The notes: generated by a model from the letters alone, not told the origin. 64,000 bases of DNA from Sphingobium sp. Leaf26 (GCF_001421665.1 NZ_LMKV01000003.1:62001-126000); one strand, 5' to 3'. Shown: positions 1 through 8,655, counted from the stretch's first letter. Numbers and translations: made by a program.

Positions 1-847
1 CGTCATTGGGGTTGCTCAGGAAGCGCGAATTGGGGATGGCGCCCAGCTTGTAGGTAGTGCCGCTCGCCGTGACCGTCGGGATCGCCACCACGCCGCGATC
101 GAACGGCACTTCCTGTTTCACATATTCCAGTTCGTAGGTGAAGATGTCCTTGTCCGATAGCTTGAGCAGAACGGACGGAGTCAGCGTATATTTCTGCGTT
201 TCCACCGTGTCGCGGAAACTTTCGGCCTTTTCGGCGGAGCCATTGATGCGGATGGCGATGCTGTCGTTCAGCGGCAGATTATAATCGCCTTCGACCCGAT
301 AGGTTTCCCAACTGCCGCCTGAAATGGCGAAGTGGCCGCCTTGATCGAAGGTCGGCTTCTTGGTCACGATGTTGACCGTGCCGCCCGGTTCGCCGCGGCC
401 GAAGAGCGCGCCGTTCGGACCTTTGAGCACTTCGATCCGCTCGACGTTCGATGCGTCGCGCGGGCCGCCATAGCCACGACCGCCGTTGAAGCCGTTGACC
501 AGGAAGCCGCTCGGGAAATTCTCGTCGCCGGCAAAGCCGCGAATGGCGAAACTGTCCCACAGGCCGCCGAAATTATTCTGCTTCGACACGCCGCTTGCCA
601 GTTCCAGCGCGGTGTCGAGGCGGGTGATGTTGAGGTCGTTCAGCAGCTTGCCTTCCAGGAACTGGACGGCCTGCGGGATTTCCTTGACCGGCGTGTCGCC
701 GAAATATTGGCGCTTGAGGCCCGTGACGATGATTTCACCGTCGGCCTTTTCTGCTGCTGCCGGCTCCTGGGCCTGGGCGATCGAGGAAAAGGCGATGGCG
801 GCGGTGCTGGCCAAACAGGCCAGACGGAGGGTGGATAACGTGCGCAT
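1..847 (-). CDS. TonB-dependent siderophore-type receptor, 5' part (runs off the window)
   Basis: Reading leftwards from the ATG at 847, the frame stays open to base 1, giving about 282 residues of an outer-membrane receptor. It starts with a signal peptide (MRTLSTLRLACLA..., likely cleaved after AQA). A plug domain follows, with the EIIVTG start, then GLWDSFAIRGF, ERIEVLKGPNGALFGRGEPGG and VNIVTKKP, after which beta-barrel strands begin. The FAIRGF and LFGRGEPGG blocks are typical of ferric-siderophore receptors (FhuE/FpvA group). The receptor would bind a ligand outside the cell and import it with TonB-ExbBD energy. The substrate cannot be told from this part. No regulator or transporter partner is visible on this side of the window. 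Confidence 0.85.
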   Translation of the reverse strand, partial: MRTLSTLRLACLASTAAIAFSSIAQAQEPAAAEKADGEIIVTGLKRQYFGDTPVKEIPQAVQFLEGKLLNDLNITRLDTALELASGVSKQNNFGGLWDSFAIRGFAGDENFPSGFLVNGFNGGRGYGGPRDASNVERIEVLKGPNGALFGRGEPGGTVNIVTKKPTFDQGGHFAISGGSWETYRVEGDYNLPLNDSIAIRINGSAEKAESFRDTVETQKYTLTPSVLLKLSDKDIFTYELEYVKQEVPFDRGVVAIPTVTASGTTYKLGAIPNSRFLSNPND

Positions 848-1125
848 AATGCTGTAACCCCTTATAAAATCACTGTTCCCTTATGTCCTGCGAACGTGGG
901 GGACCGGTTGTCTCTGTTATTCCCCCGCGGACTTTGTCCTGTTGTCGGGGCCGGCCCTTGGGTGATTTTCCACCTCTTCTCAGCAACGAGGCTAGGTTGA
1001 GTGACGGAAATATTACGTCAAACTTGGCTCATCGGACGGCGCAAAATTGTGAATCCGATGCCGCTACGGCACGAAAATGCTGCGCCCGATTTCGCCGTCG
1101 AAAGCCGCAAAAATGTGGGAAAAAT
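848..1125. other. Intergenic region upstream of the TonB receptor
   Basis: This is the leader and promoter region of the minus-strand receptor that starts at 847. Overlapping open frames here are long only because of base composition and lack gene-like sequence. I see no clear Fur box, although a TTGACG-like -35 can be read on the minus strand near 1015-1020. The gap ends at the terminator hairpin at 1126-1151. Confidence 0.4.
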
Positions 1126-1151
1126 GGCCGCCTTCCGAATGGAAGGCGGCC
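1126..1151 (-). terminator. Rho-independent terminator after the DUF1624 gene
   Basis: Perfect 11-bp inverted repeat (GGCCGCCTTCC / GGAAGGCGGCC) with a 4-nt loop. On the minus strand it is followed by ATTTTTCCCACATTTTT. It lies 22 bases past the stop of the minus-strand membrane protein ending at 1174, so it should end that transcript before the receptor gene. Confidence 0.8.
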
Positions 1152-1173
1152 CAGGCGACCCGACGCAGGACCG

Positions 1174-2385
1174 TCAGAGATATTTGAGCCACCATATGTC
1201 CTTGCGCCGCTGTTTGAGCTGCGCGAACCATCGGGTGGGGAAATAGAGGACCGGGATCAGGATGAAGACCCAGATCCACACCCAACGCAGATGATCGACG
1301 CCGAACACGGTGCCCTTGGTCGGGCCGTAGAGCAGCAGCGCGACATTATAGAGCAGCTTGAGCACATAGAGGTGCAGCACATAATAGAACATCGGCGCGC
1401 CGCCCAGCATGGCGAGCGTCGGCATCGCCTTGCTGCCCTCGAACCGTTCGAACAGGGCGAGCAACAGACAGCCCGTGCCGATGGTCGGCATCAGGAACAG
1501 CAGCGACGGCGGATATTTGGTCAAGGCGAGGAAGCTCATCACCGTGCGCAGCGGCGTTTCCGCCATGAACCAGGGCTTGTCGCCGTAGACGTTCACATAA
1601 CGGATGGCGACGAAACCGAGGATCAGGCCAAGGCCCAGCATGGCAAGGCGGCGAATACGCGGAGTGGGATCGCTGCCACGCGCAAACCATGGCCCGCAGG
1701 CATAGCCCAGCAGGATGACGCCGATCCACGGCAGGATCGGATAGGTCGTCTTGACCATGGTGCCGGCCAGTTCCAGCTTCTCACGCTGGTGCAGGATCGC
1801 CCACGGGACGAACCAGGGCGACTCCGCCGTCAGCCGGATCGGGTCGAGCAGATTGTGCAGGCAGACGATGGCCAGGCCGACTGCGAACTGCGCCGGGCGC
1901 GGCAGGTGCAGCAGCGCGGCCAGCGCCACCATGCTGATGCCGATCGCCCAGATCACCTGCAACCAGATCGCCGTCGGCGGGAAGGCGGGGGCTTGGGTCG
2001 GCCAGGCATAGCCCACCACCGTAAATTCCAGAAAGATCAGGAAAAGCCCGCGCTTCAGCAGGAATTCCGACACCTGCCCCTTGCTGTGCGACTGGCCATA
2101 GAGCCAGGCGGACAGGCCCGTGAGCGCCACGAAAGTCGGTGCGCAGAAGGTGGAGAGGAGGCGCGTGAAGAACAGGCCCGGATCGGTTATATTCGCGTCA
2201 ACGGGATCGGTGACCTGCAAATGCAGGAACCATGTTTCGCGGACATGATCGACCAGCATGAACAGCATCACCAAACCGCGCAGCGCGTCGATCGCGATCA
2301 GCCGCGTGCGCGCCTTTGCAGCGGCGACCGGCGATGCGCTGACCTGAAAGCCCATGGTGGGCGCTTGCCCCGATATGCTGTTCAT
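1174..2385 (-). CDS. DUF1624/heparan-glucosaminide acetyltransferase-like membrane protein
   Basis: Polytopic inner-membrane protein of about 403 residues. The hallmark N-terminal block RLIAIDALRGLVMLFMLVDH with nearby H and R residues is typical of DUF1624/YeiB-like proteins. About ten hydrophobic segments follow, including TYPILPWIGVILLGYACG and FYYVLHLYVLKLLYN. Family members are thought to be acyl or acetyl transferases acting across the membrane, but the substrate here is unknown. I chose the ATG at 2385 (MNSISGQ) because an AT-rich palindrome that looks like promoter or operator DNA sits at 2425-2441, inside the longer frame. Longer starts at 2445 or 2508 are possible. The gene is followed by a strong terminator and appears monocistronic. 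Confidence 0.8.
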   Translation of the reverse strand: MNSISGQAPTMGFQVSASPVAAAKARTRLIAIDALRGLVMLFMLVDHVRETWFLHLQVTDPVDANITDPGLFFTRLLSTFCAPTFVALTGLSAWLYGQSHSKGQVSEFLLKRGLFLIFLEFTVVGYAWPTQAPAFPPTAIWLQVIWAIGISMVALAALLHLPRPAQFAVGLAIVCLHNLLDPIRLTAESPWFVPWAILHQREKLELAGTMVKTTYPILPWIGVILLGYACGPWFARGSDPTPRIRRLAMLGLGLILGFVAIRYVNVYGDKPWFMAETPLRTVMSFLALTKYPPSLLFLMPTIGTGCLLLALFERFEGSKAMPTLAMLGGAPMFYYVLHLYVLKLLYNVALLLYGPTKGTVFGVDHLRWVWIWVFILIPVLYFPTRWFAQLKQRRKDIWWLKYL

Positions 2386-2424
2386 AACCCCGGTCCCTGT
2401 TCCCGCCACGCTGCCCGGCCGCAT

Positions 2425-2441
2425 ATGATACAATATATCAT
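2425..2441. promoter_or_regulatory. AT-rich palindrome in the DUF1624 promoter region
   Basis: ATGATACAATATATCAT has 6-bp arms (ATGATA / TATCAT) around CAATA. It lies 40 bases upstream of the chosen start of the minus-strand membrane gene. The TATATTG-like core could be its -10. It shares the half-site TTGTATC with motif B but lacks the second half. Confidence 0.4.
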
Positions 2442-2579
2442 TCATGGCAAGGGGGGCATGACGCTGTATCGTTGGCGACGTCCGGGCTGCATCGGCACGG
2501 ATCGTCATCAGGGCATCAGGCTATGGTGCGCGCACGACCGAATGTTCCGAATATGTGACATGGCGAAGCGGATAATATC

Positions 2580-2619
2580 AAAAAAAGGGACCGGCGAAGC
2601 GCTATGCTTCGCCGGTCCC
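2580..2619 (-). terminator. Strong Rho-independent terminator after the aldehyde dehydrogenase
   Basis: Perfect 14-bp stem (GGGACCGGCGAAGC / GCTTCGCCGGTCCC) with a 5-nt loop at 2587-2619. On the minus strand it is followed by seven T residues (2586-2580). It lies 25 bases downstream of the stop at 2645 and ends the minus-strand aldehyde dehydrogenase transcript. Confidence 0.92.
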
Positions 2620-2644
2620 TTCGCCATAATGCGGGAGTCGATCG

Positions 2645-4063
2645 TCAGGCGTCTTCGAGTGCCACGATATTGACGATGTGCGCCTGGGTATATTCCAGCA
2701 GGCCAGCCTCGCCCAGTTCGCCGCCCAGTCCCGATTGCTTCACTCCGCGGAACGGGATGTTGGCGTCGATCGCGAGATGCTGGTTGACCCAGACGGTGCC
2801 CGTATCGATCTGCATCGCGACCTGGGTCGCGCGCTCGACATCCTTGCCCCACACCGTGCCGGCCAGACCATAGTCGCTGTCGTTGGCGCGGGCGATGACA
2901 TCGGCGATATCGTCATATTTCAGCACGGGCAGCACCGGGCCGAACTGTTCTTCCTGCACCAGCGGCGCATCTTCGGGCAGGTCGCGCACGATGGTCGGCG
3001 CGATGAAATAGCCCGGCCGGTCCAGCGGCTCGCCACCCGCCAGCACCGTGCCGCGCGTTTTGGCGTCGGCGATCAGCGCGCTCACCTTGTCGAACTGCAT
3101 CTTGTTCTGCACCGGGCCGATGGTCGTGCCCTGCTTGGCGCCATCATCGACGATCGCTTCCTTGGCCAGCTTCGCCAGCTCATCGCAGAAATCGTCATAA
3201 AGCGGGGCAGGGACATAGGCGCGCTTCACCGCGACGCAGATTTGCCCGGCATTGGTCATCGCACCCTGATAGACCTTCTTCGCCACCTGGCGTGCATCGA
3301 CATCGTCCAGCACGATCGCGGCGTCATTGCCGCCCAGTTCCAGCGTCACTCGCTTCACCGTGCCGGCGGAGGATGCCATCACCTTCTTGCCGGTCGCGGT
3401 CGATCCGGTGAAGGCGACCTTGGCCACATCCTTGTGCCCGGTCAGCAGCGGGCCGAGTTCATTCTGGTCGCACACGATGTTGAACACGCCGGCCGGCAAT
3501 ATGTCCTTTGCCAGTTCGCCGAACAACAAGGTGGTCAGCGGCGTCGTCGGCGCGGGCTTCGACACCATGGTATTGCCCGTCACCAAGGCCGGCCCCAGCT
3601 TGTTCATCAGCAGGATCAGCGGGAAATTCCACGGCGTGATCGACGCGACGACGCCCAGCGGAGTGCGATGCTCGATCACCTTGTTGCCGCCTTCATCCCG
3701 CAGCACCTTGGGTTCCACCCGCATCGCGGCGAAGGCGCGCAGGGTGAAGACGCTGCCCATGATCTCATACCCGGCCTGATCCAGCGGCTTGCCCTGTTCG
3801 GCGGTCAGCAGGCTGGCGAACTCGCCGATCCGCGCTTCCAGCGCGTCGGCCAGCTTGTTGGTCAGCGCCGCGCGTTCCTCGACCGGCAGGGCTGCCCAGC
3901 CGGGCTGGGCCTTCTTGGCCGCCGCGATGGCACGCTCGGCCAGCGCCTCGTCCGCCTTGGGACATTGGGCGAAAGCTTGCGCCGTCGCCGGGTTTACAAC
4001 GTCGAACTGGCTGACACCGGCGACCAGTTCGCCGTCGATCAGCATCCGAAATTCATGATCCAT
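2645..4063 (-). CDS. NAD(P)-dependent aldehyde dehydrogenase, likely vanillin dehydrogenase
   Basis: ALDH-superfamily enzyme of 472 residues, the usual family length. Visible active-site residues are Asn146 in PWNF, Lys169 in SKPAP, Glu242 in ELGGND and the catalytic Cys276 in NAGQICV. It would oxidise an aromatic or aliphatic aldehyde to the acid in the cytoplasm. I propose vanillin to vanillate because the gene is divergent from a MarR regulator and a feruloyl-CoA synthetase. It also shares motif B (4142-4160) with ferA and the FerB-type gene, which release vanillin. The start at 4063 (MDHEFRML) has GGGAG upstream; a longer frame to 4102 lacks this support. The substrate is an inference; another aldehyde is possible. 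Confidence 0.85.
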   Translation of the reverse strand: MDHEFRMLIDGELVAGVSQFDVVNPATAQAFAQCPKADEALAERAIAAAKKAQPGWAALPVEERAALTNKLADALEARIGEFASLLTAEQGKPLDQAGYEIMGSVFTLRAFAAMRVEPKVLRDEGGNKVIEHRTPLGVVASITPWNFPLILLMNKLGPALVTGNTMVSKPAPTTPLTTLLFGELAKDILPAGVFNIVCDQNELGPLLTGHKDVAKVAFTGSTATGKKVMASSAGTVKRVTLELGGNDAAIVLDDVDARQVAKKVYQGAMTNAGQICVAVKRAYVPAPLYDDFCDELAKLAKEAIVDDGAKQGTTIGPVQNKMQFDKVSALIADAKTRGTVLAGGEPLDRPGYFIAPTIVRDLPEDAPLVQEEQFGPVLPVLKYDDIADVIARANDSDYGLAGTVWGKDVERATQVAMQIDTGTVWVNQHLAIDANIPFRGVKQSGLGGELGEAGLLEYTQAHIVNIVALEDA

Positions 4064-4141
4064 GTCTCGCTCTCCCATTATTCCGGGCCATCGGGATGGC
4101 ATTGCCTATCGCAATTCGGCCCGGCTGGCTGTAGCATATAT

Positions 4142-4160
4142 TTGTGCGCTAGGGATACAA
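4142..4160. promoter_or_regulatory. Motif B operator (ALDH / marR divergent promoter)
   Basis: TTGTGCGCTAGGGATACAA; its reverse complement TTGTATCCCTAGCGCACAA nearly equals the site before ferA at 4654. It sits between the divergent aldehyde dehydrogenase and marR genes, where one bound regulator could control both. Confidence 0.75.
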
Positions 4161-4185
4161 TATTGGCAAGGGGTATAGTGAAGGG

Positions 4186-4632
4186 ATGAAACAGGGGGCC
4201 GATCTCCAGTCGCTCGTCGGCTATCGCGTGCAGCGGGCCAATCTGCTGATGGAAACGGATGCACGCGCGGCGCTGGCCGCCCATGATCTGTCGCCGGCGA
4301 AGATGACCGCACTCATCCTGATCCGTGACAATCCGGGCTGCGACCAGACCGCGCTGGGCCGGGCACTCAGCATCAACCGATCCAGCGCGATGAAGCTGGT
4401 CAACATATTGGCGGACAAGGGGCTGGTGGAGCGGCGACCGGGGCGCGACCTGCGCACCAACGCGCTGATGCTGCTGCCGGAAGGCGCGCGCCAGTTGGAG
4501 GCGATGCTGGCCGCCGTGCGCCAGTCGGACGCGCGCATGACCCAGCGACTGAGCGCGGAAGAACTCAAGACGCTGCGCGCGCTGCTCATCCGACTCGGTC
4601 CTGCCCCGACACCGGAAGACGACGAGGATTGA
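4186..4632 (+). CDS. MarR-family regulator, likely hydroxycinnamate-responsive (FerC-like)
   Basis: Winged-helix regulator of 148 residues. The DNA-binding domain spans about residues 50-110, with recognition-helix region QTALGRALSINRSSAMKLVN and a wing with RRPGRDLRTNALMLLPEG. The MarR dimer would bind the 19-bp motif B dyads and release them when an aromatic ligand, probably an aryl-CoA thioester, is present. In Sphingobium SYK-6 the MarR regulator FerC controls ferBA; the same neighbourhood (ferA immediately downstream) supports that role. The gene lies between two motif B sites, at 4142 and 4654, which suggests autoregulation. Ligand and operator assignment are inferred. Confidence 0.85.
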   Translation: MKQGADLQSLVGYRVQRANLLMETDARAALAAHDLSPAKMTALILIRDNPGCDQTALGRALSINRSSAMKLVNILADKGLVERRPGRDLRTNALMLLPEGARQLEAMLAAVRQSDARMTQRLSAEELKTLRALLIRLGPAPTPEDDED

Positions 4633-4653
4633 CGACAAGGCCGCTTGCACAAA

Positions 4654-4672
4654 TTGTATCCTTGGCGCACAA
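4654..4672. promoter_or_regulatory. Motif B operator upstream of ferA
   Basis: TTGTATCCTTGGCGCACAA, 19 bp, located 56 bases before the ferA start and just after the marR stop. It is the best match to the other three motif B sites (4142, 14457, 30329). Confidence 0.78.
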
Positions 4673-4727
4673 TCTACGCGAAACAGGCGGTTGATTCGAC
4701 AAAAGCGACCGCGCGAACGGGAGACAG

Positions 4728-6881
4728 GTGGGCGTGACGGAAGCTGCTTTGATGGATGGACCGGCGACATTGGACCGGCGCTTCCCGCCTGCCTCGCTCG
4801 ACTGCCTGCTCCGGCCCCGCTCGGTCGCGATCATCGGCGCGTCGGACAAGCCCGGCGCGCTGGGCGCATCTGTGCTGGCCAATCTGGTGCGGCAGGGCTT
4901 TGACGGCGACATTCATCTGGTCAATCCCAAGCGGACGGAGATTGGCGGCCGGCCCTGCGTCGCATCGGTCGATGACCTGCCAACGGGTGTCCATGTCGCT
5001 GTTCTCGCCATCCCGCGCGTCGGCGTGCTGGACGCCATCCGTGGCCTGGCGCGCAAGGGTGTGGGCGCCGCCGTCATCTTCTCCGCCGGTTTTGCCGAGG
5101 ATGGGCCGCAGGGCCTGGCCGACCAGCAGGAAATCGCGCGCATCGCCCGTGAAAGCGGCATGGTGGTGGAGGGGCCGAACTGCCTTGGCCTCGTGAATTT
5201 CCGCGACAATGTCTCGCTGACCTTCATCGAAATGCCTGAGGCGAAGGCGCAGGGCGATCGCCGCGTCGGCATCGTGTCGCAATCGGGCGCCATGGCGGCC
5301 GTACTGGCGACGACGATGATCCATCGCGACGTGCCCTTGAACTGCTACATCTCGACCGGTAACGAAGCGGCGAGCGGGATCGAGGATTATCTCGCCTATC
5401 TGGTCGACCAGCCCGACACCGCCGTCATCGCCCTGATCGCCGAGCATGTCCGCGACCCCGCCCGCTTCCTCGCCGCCGCCCGCGCCGCAAAGGCGGCGGG
5501 CAAATCGGTCGTCCTGCTTCATCCCGGCCGCAGCGTCGCGGGTGCGGAAAGCGCCGCCACCCATACCGGCGCGATGGCGGGCGACCATGCCGTCATGGCC
5601 GTCCATGTCCAGCGCGCCGGCGTCATTCTGGCGGACTCGCTGGAGGAACTGGGCGACATCGTCGAAATCCTCGCCCGTTCGCCGGAAGCCGGGGCGGGCG
5701 GCACCGGCATCGTCGCCGAATCCGGCGCGTTCAAGGCGATGATGCTGGACCTGGCTGAAGCGGTCGACCTCGACCTGCCGAAACTGACCGATGCGGACAG
5801 CCCGGCCCTGCGCGCGGCTTTGCCCGATTTCGTGCCCGTCACCAACCCGATGGACATCACCGCTCAGGGGCTGGTCGATCCCGGCCTTTATGGCCGCACC
5901 CTCGCCGCACTGGCGCAGGACGAGCGGATCGGCACGATCCTGCTCACCCTGATCCAGACCGACACCGGCACATCGCATGTGAAGTTCAAGGCGGTACTGG
6001 ATGCGCTGGCGGCCATCGGCGACACCAAGCCGATCATCGTCGGCGGCGTCGATGAAGGCGGCGCCGTCTTCGCCGACGACCTTGCCGCACTGCGTCAAGC
6101 TGGCGTCACTTATCTGCCGACCGCCGAACGCATGCTCCGCGCGCTCGCTCGCATCGCCGCCCATCGCCGGCGCGACGCGGTAGTCGCCCCGCTCGACGCC
6201 CAGCCGGTCGATGGCCTGTCGCAGGTCGGCAGCACCATCCCCGAACATCGCTCCAAGGCGATCATGGGGGCGCAGGGCATCGCCTTCCCCGCTTTAGAAT
6301 TGGCGCAGAGCGCGGCCGAAGCCGTCGCCGCCGCCGGTCGCCTCGGCTATCCGGTGGTGCTCAAGGCGCAGTCGCCTGAACTGCCGCACAAGAGCGATGC
6401 CGGCGGCGTCATCATCAATCTGGGCGATGCGGATGCGGTCGCGGCCGGCTGGGACCGGCTGATGGCCAATCTCGCCGCCTCGCGCCCAGGCCTCGTGCTG
6501 GACGGCGTGCTGGTGGAGGGGATGGCGGCCAAGGGTGTCGAACTGATCGTGGGTGCGCGCAACGATCCGCATTGGGGTGCGACGATCCTCGTCGGCTTCG
6601 GCGGCGTCGCGGCGGAACTGCTGCACGATGTCTGCCTGCTCCCGCCCGACCTGACCCGCGAGGCGATCATCGCACACATCCGTACCCTGCGCATGGCGCC
6701 GCTGCTCGATGGTTTCCGGGGCGCGCCGGCGATGGATATCGGCGCTGTCGCCGACATCGTCCAGCGTCTTGGCCAGATGGTCGCGGCCACCCCGGCGATC
6801 AGCGAGGTCGATCTCAACCCGGTGATCGTCTACCCGCAGGGTCAGGGCGCGATCGCGCTGGACGCGCTGATTTCTCTTTGA
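4728..6881 (+). CDS. ferA: Feruloyl-CoA synthetase, NDP-forming acyl-CoA synthetase type
   Basis: Protein of 717 residues with the fused architecture of ADP-forming acyl-CoA synthetases. A CoA-binding Rossmann part comes first (SVAIIGASDKPGALG, residues 32-46), then two succinyl-CoA-ligase-like domains with the phosphorylated His279 in AATHTGAMAG. A C-terminal ATP-grasp domain (VVLKAQSPELPHKSDAGG) runs over about residues 500-717. FerA of Sphingobium SYK-6 belongs to this unusual ligase type and activates ferulate and related hydroxycinnamates with CoA and ATP. Context agrees: a MarR regulator upstream and motif B shared with the FerB-type gene at 29475. The start is GTG at 4728 behind GGGAG; GTG at 4734 or ATG at 4752 are alternatives. 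A different acid substrate cannot be excluded. Confidence 0.85.
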   Translation: MGVTEAALMDGPATLDRRFPPASLDCLLRPRSVAIIGASDKPGALGASVLANLVRQGFDGDIHLVNPKRTEIGGRPCVASVDDLPTGVHVAVLAIPRVGVLDAIRGLARKGVGAAVIFSAGFAEDGPQGLADQQEIARIARESGMVVEGPNCLGLVNFRDNVSLTFIEMPEAKAQGDRRVGIVSQSGAMAAVLATTMIHRDVPLNCYISTGNEAASGIEDYLAYLVDQPDTAVIALIAEHVRDPARFLAAARAAKAAGKSVVLLHPGRSVAGAESAATHTGAMAGDHAVMAVHVQRAGVILADSLEELGDIVEILARSPEAGAGGTGIVAESGAFKAMMLDLAEAVDLDLPKLTDADSPALRAALPDFVPVTNPMDITAQGLVDPGLYGRTLAALAQDERIGTILLTLIQTDTGTSHVKFKAVLDALAAIGDTKPIIVGGVDEGGAVFADDLAALRQAGVTYLPTAERMLRALARIAAHRRRDAVVAPLDAQPVDGLSQVGSTIPEHRSKAIMGAQGIAFPALELAQSAAEAVAAAGRLGYPVVLKAQSPELPHKSDAGGVIINLGDADAVAAGWDRLMANLAASRPGLVLDGVLVEGMAAKGVELIVGARNDPHWGATILVGFGGVAAELLHDVCLLPPDLTREAIIAHIRTLRMAPLLDGFRGAPAMDIGAVADIVQRLGQMVAATPAISEVDLNPVIVYPQGQGAIALDALISL

Positions 6882-6888
6882 AGATATG

Positions 6889-6910
6889 GGGGCGGTCCCT
6901 GGACCGCCCC
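6889..6910. terminator. Bidirectional terminator between ferA and the DUF3237 gene
   Basis: Perfect 10-bp stem GGGGCGGTCC / GGACCGCCCC with a minimal CT loop. It lies between the stop of ferA (6881, plus) and the stop of the convergent gene (6916, minus). The following sequence is only mildly T-rich (GTGTTTC). Confidence 0.65.
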
Positions 6911-6915
6911 GTGTT

Positions 6916-7422
6916 TCAGGTCAGCGCATAATAGCGCAGCACATTGCCGTCCGACCGCCGCTCGCCCACGCCGATGAACACATGCTTGGTCAGCCAGTCA
7001 TGCTTGCCGACGGGACATTCGAAACTGGGATTGCCGCGCAGATAATAATCCTGCTGCTCCACCGGCGCACCGTCGGCAAAGGCCCAGTCGCGCAGTTTCT
7101 GCATCGTGTCAGGCTTGCGCCCCCACAGGAAGCCGCGATTGTTGAGCAGGATCAGCGTGCCATCCTCCTCCTCCAGCATGTAGCGGGCGTCGAACACGGC
7201 AACGTCGTCCGGCCGGAAATAGGCGTAGTCCCCGCCCGATCCCGGCACCGCTGTGCCTTTTATCCTTGGTCCCTCGAACGTGCCGCCATCGACATAGACG
7301 GCGCTGCGATTGCCGCCCATCGGGGTGTTGACGATGGTCTGCACGCGCGGGAATTGCAGCCGCACCTCCATCGCAAATTCCAGTCGCGGATTGTCCAGCG
7401 TCGAAAACATGTCACTCATCAT
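6916..7422 (-). CDS. DUF3237 family protein
   Basis: Protein of 168 residues with the DUF3237 beta-barrel features: TPMGGNRSAVYVDGGTFEGPRIKGTAVPG, GGDYAYFRPD, ARYMLEEEDGTLILLNNRG, and a C-terminal FECPVGKHDWLTKHVFIGVG. No biochemical function is established for the family; it often sits in aromatic catabolism clusters of sphingomonads. It is the last gene of a three-gene minus-strand operon (NTF2-like, SDR, DUF3237) with 13 bases between it and the SDR. The first ATG at 7422 follows GGGGAG at good spacing; a second ATG is the next codon. Role in aromatic breakdown is inferred from context only. Confidence 0.75.
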   Translation of the reverse strand: MMSDMFSTLDNPRLEFAMEVRLQFPRVQTIVNTPMGGNRSAVYVDGGTFEGPRIKGTAVPGSGGDYAYFRPDDVAVFDARYMLEEEDGTLILLNNRGFLWGRKPDTMQKLRDWAFADGAPVEQQDYYLRGNPSFECPVGKHDWLTKHVFIGVGERRSDGNVLRYYALT

Positions 7423-7435
7423 CCAAGCTCCCCAA

Positions 7436-8185
7436 TTACCCTAATTCAAGCGTTCCACCGTCTACGAACAGATTGGCGGCTGTGATAAAGCTGGCCTCCT
7501 CCGATGCCAGGAACAGGACGGCGCGCGCGACTTCCTCCGCCCGGCCCATGCGCTTCATCGGCACGGCGGCGATCATCGCTTCGCGCAGATTGTCCACATC
7601 GGCATCGCTCATGCCCGGATTGCGATGCAGCAGCGGCGTTTCGATCGGTCCGGGGCTGACCAGATTGACTCGGATGCCCTCGGCCACCAATTCGCCGGCT
7701 ATCACCTTCAGCGCCGCATAAAGCCCGCCCTTGGCCGCCGCATAGGCGGTGTTGCCGGGTACGTAGGCATGGCCGCCGATCGACCCCGTCGCCACGATCG
7801 ACCCGCCCCGGCCCATCAGCCGTAATGCCTTCTGGATGGCGAACACACAGCCGCGCAGATTGACGCCATGGACATGGTCCCAATCCGCCGGCGTCAGGTC
7901 GCGCAACGGCGCGAAACCGCCCACGCCGGCATTGACGAACAACGTGTCGATCCGCCCGTCCCGCGCTTCCATGTCGGCAATCACTGCCTCCATCGCATCC
8001 AGATCGGCGATATCCGCGCGATATCCGCGCGCGCCGTCGGTCCCCGCCACCGCAGCGTCGATGGTTGCCTGGTCGCGTCCGGTGAGCCGTACGATGCCGC
8101 CCTCCGCCGCAAAGGCCTGCGCACTGGCAAGGCCGATGCCGCTATTGCCGCCGACCACCAGCACGATCTTGTCTTTGAACCGCAT
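7436..8185 (-). CDS. Short-chain dehydrogenase/reductase
   Basis: Classical SDR of 249 residues with the nucleotide-binding GGNSGIG near residue 12, NAG at about 90, the catalytic Ser in ATGSIGG and the YAAAK motif. The C-terminal FLASEEASFITAANLFVDGG is typical of 3-oxoacyl-reductase-like SDRs. It would oxidise a secondary alcohol or reduce a ketone with NAD(P). It lies between an NTF2-like gene and DUF3237 in one operon downstream of a motif A site, so the alcohol is probably part of a lignin-derived compound. It is shorter than the roughly 300-residue LigD-type C-alpha dehydrogenases, so I do not name it. Confidence 0.85.
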   Translation of the reverse strand: MRFKDKIVLVVGGNSGIGLASAQAFAAEGGIVRLTGRDQATIDAAVAGTDGARGYRADIADLDAMEAVIADMEARDGRIDTLFVNAGVGGFAPLRDLTPADWDHVHGVNLRGCVFAIQKALRLMGRGGSIVATGSIGGHAYVPGNTAYAAAKGGLYAALKVIAGELVAEGIRVNLVSPGPIETPLLHRNPGMSDADVDNLREAMIAAVPMKRMGRAEEVARAVLFLASEEASFITAANLFVDGGTLELG

Positions 8186-8200
8186 GCTCTCTCTCCCGAC

Positions 8201-8590
8201 TCAGAATGGCGAATAGGGGTTGGGGCTTTCCGTCGGCACATCCTGCACCACGTCCCAATGCTCGACGATCAGGTCGCCCTCGATGCGAAAGATATCCATC
8301 ACCGCAAAGCCCGGATCGCCGTCGAACCGCCGCACATGATAATGGACGATCACATGGTCGCCATCGGCAAAGCGCCGCTTGATGTCATGCACCGCGTCGG
8401 GATTCTCGCCGCGCACCTTGCGCAGGAACGCTTTCAATGGCTCCAGCCCCGTATCCACCCACTGATTATGCTGGATATAGTCGGGTGCGATGAACCGGTC
8501 CGCCGCGTCGCCGTCCATCGGTATCAGCACATGGTCGAACATCGCCTCGACCAGATCCAGATTGCGCTGCTCTTGCTGCGTATAGGCCAT
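8201..8590 (-). CDS. NTF2/SnoaL-like protein
   Basis: Protein of 129 residues with the SnoaL-like alpha+beta barrel: N-terminal helix VEAMFDHVLIPMDGDAADRF, then APDYIQHNQW, HDIKRRFADGDHVIVHYHVRR and a C-terminal DIFRIEGDLIVEHWDVVQDVP. It resembles small SnoaL-like proteins predicted to be aldolase- or cyclase-like. It heads the operon NTF2-SDR-DUF3237, 52 bases from the motif A palindrome at 8642-8655 and divergent from a second NTF2-like gene. NTF2-fold lyases that remove formaldehyde without a cofactor are known from sphingomonad lignin-dimer pathways (LdpA-type), so a lyase role is possible but unproven. ATG at 8590 is preferred over 8593 for spacing from GGGAG. Confidence 0.78.
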   Translation of the reverse strand: MAYTQQEQRNLDLVEAMFDHVLIPMDGDAADRFIAPDYIQHNQWVDTGLEPLKAFLRKVRGENPDAVHDIKRRFADGDHVIVHYHVRRFDGDPGFAVMDIFRIEGDLIVEHWDVVQDVPTESPNPYSPF

Positions 8591-8641
8591 CATCCTCTCC
8601 CGCTATTTTCCGCTGGCGCGTTGGCCTGCTTTCAGTCTACG

Positions 8642-8655
8642 ATAACGATCGTTAT
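8642..8655. promoter_or_regulatory. Motif A operator, site 1
   Basis: Perfect 14-bp palindrome ATAACGATCGTTAT between two divergent NTF2-like genes (starts 8590 minus and 8689 plus). It is one of seven TAACGNNCGTTA sites in the window. Confidence 0.75.

Noticed and set aside
2425..2441. Fifth motif B site
   Set aside because: Only one half-site (TTGTATC) matches; the other half and the spacing do not, so it was listed as a separate palindrome.
883..2673. 596-codon plus-strand frame
   Set aside because: It is antisense to the DUF1624 gene, with low-complexity Arg/Gln/His composition. The minus strand has clear membrane segments and terminators.
2678..4189. 503-codon plus-strand frame
   Set aside because: Antisense shadow of the aldehyde dehydrogenase, whose active-site motifs are all present on the minus strand.
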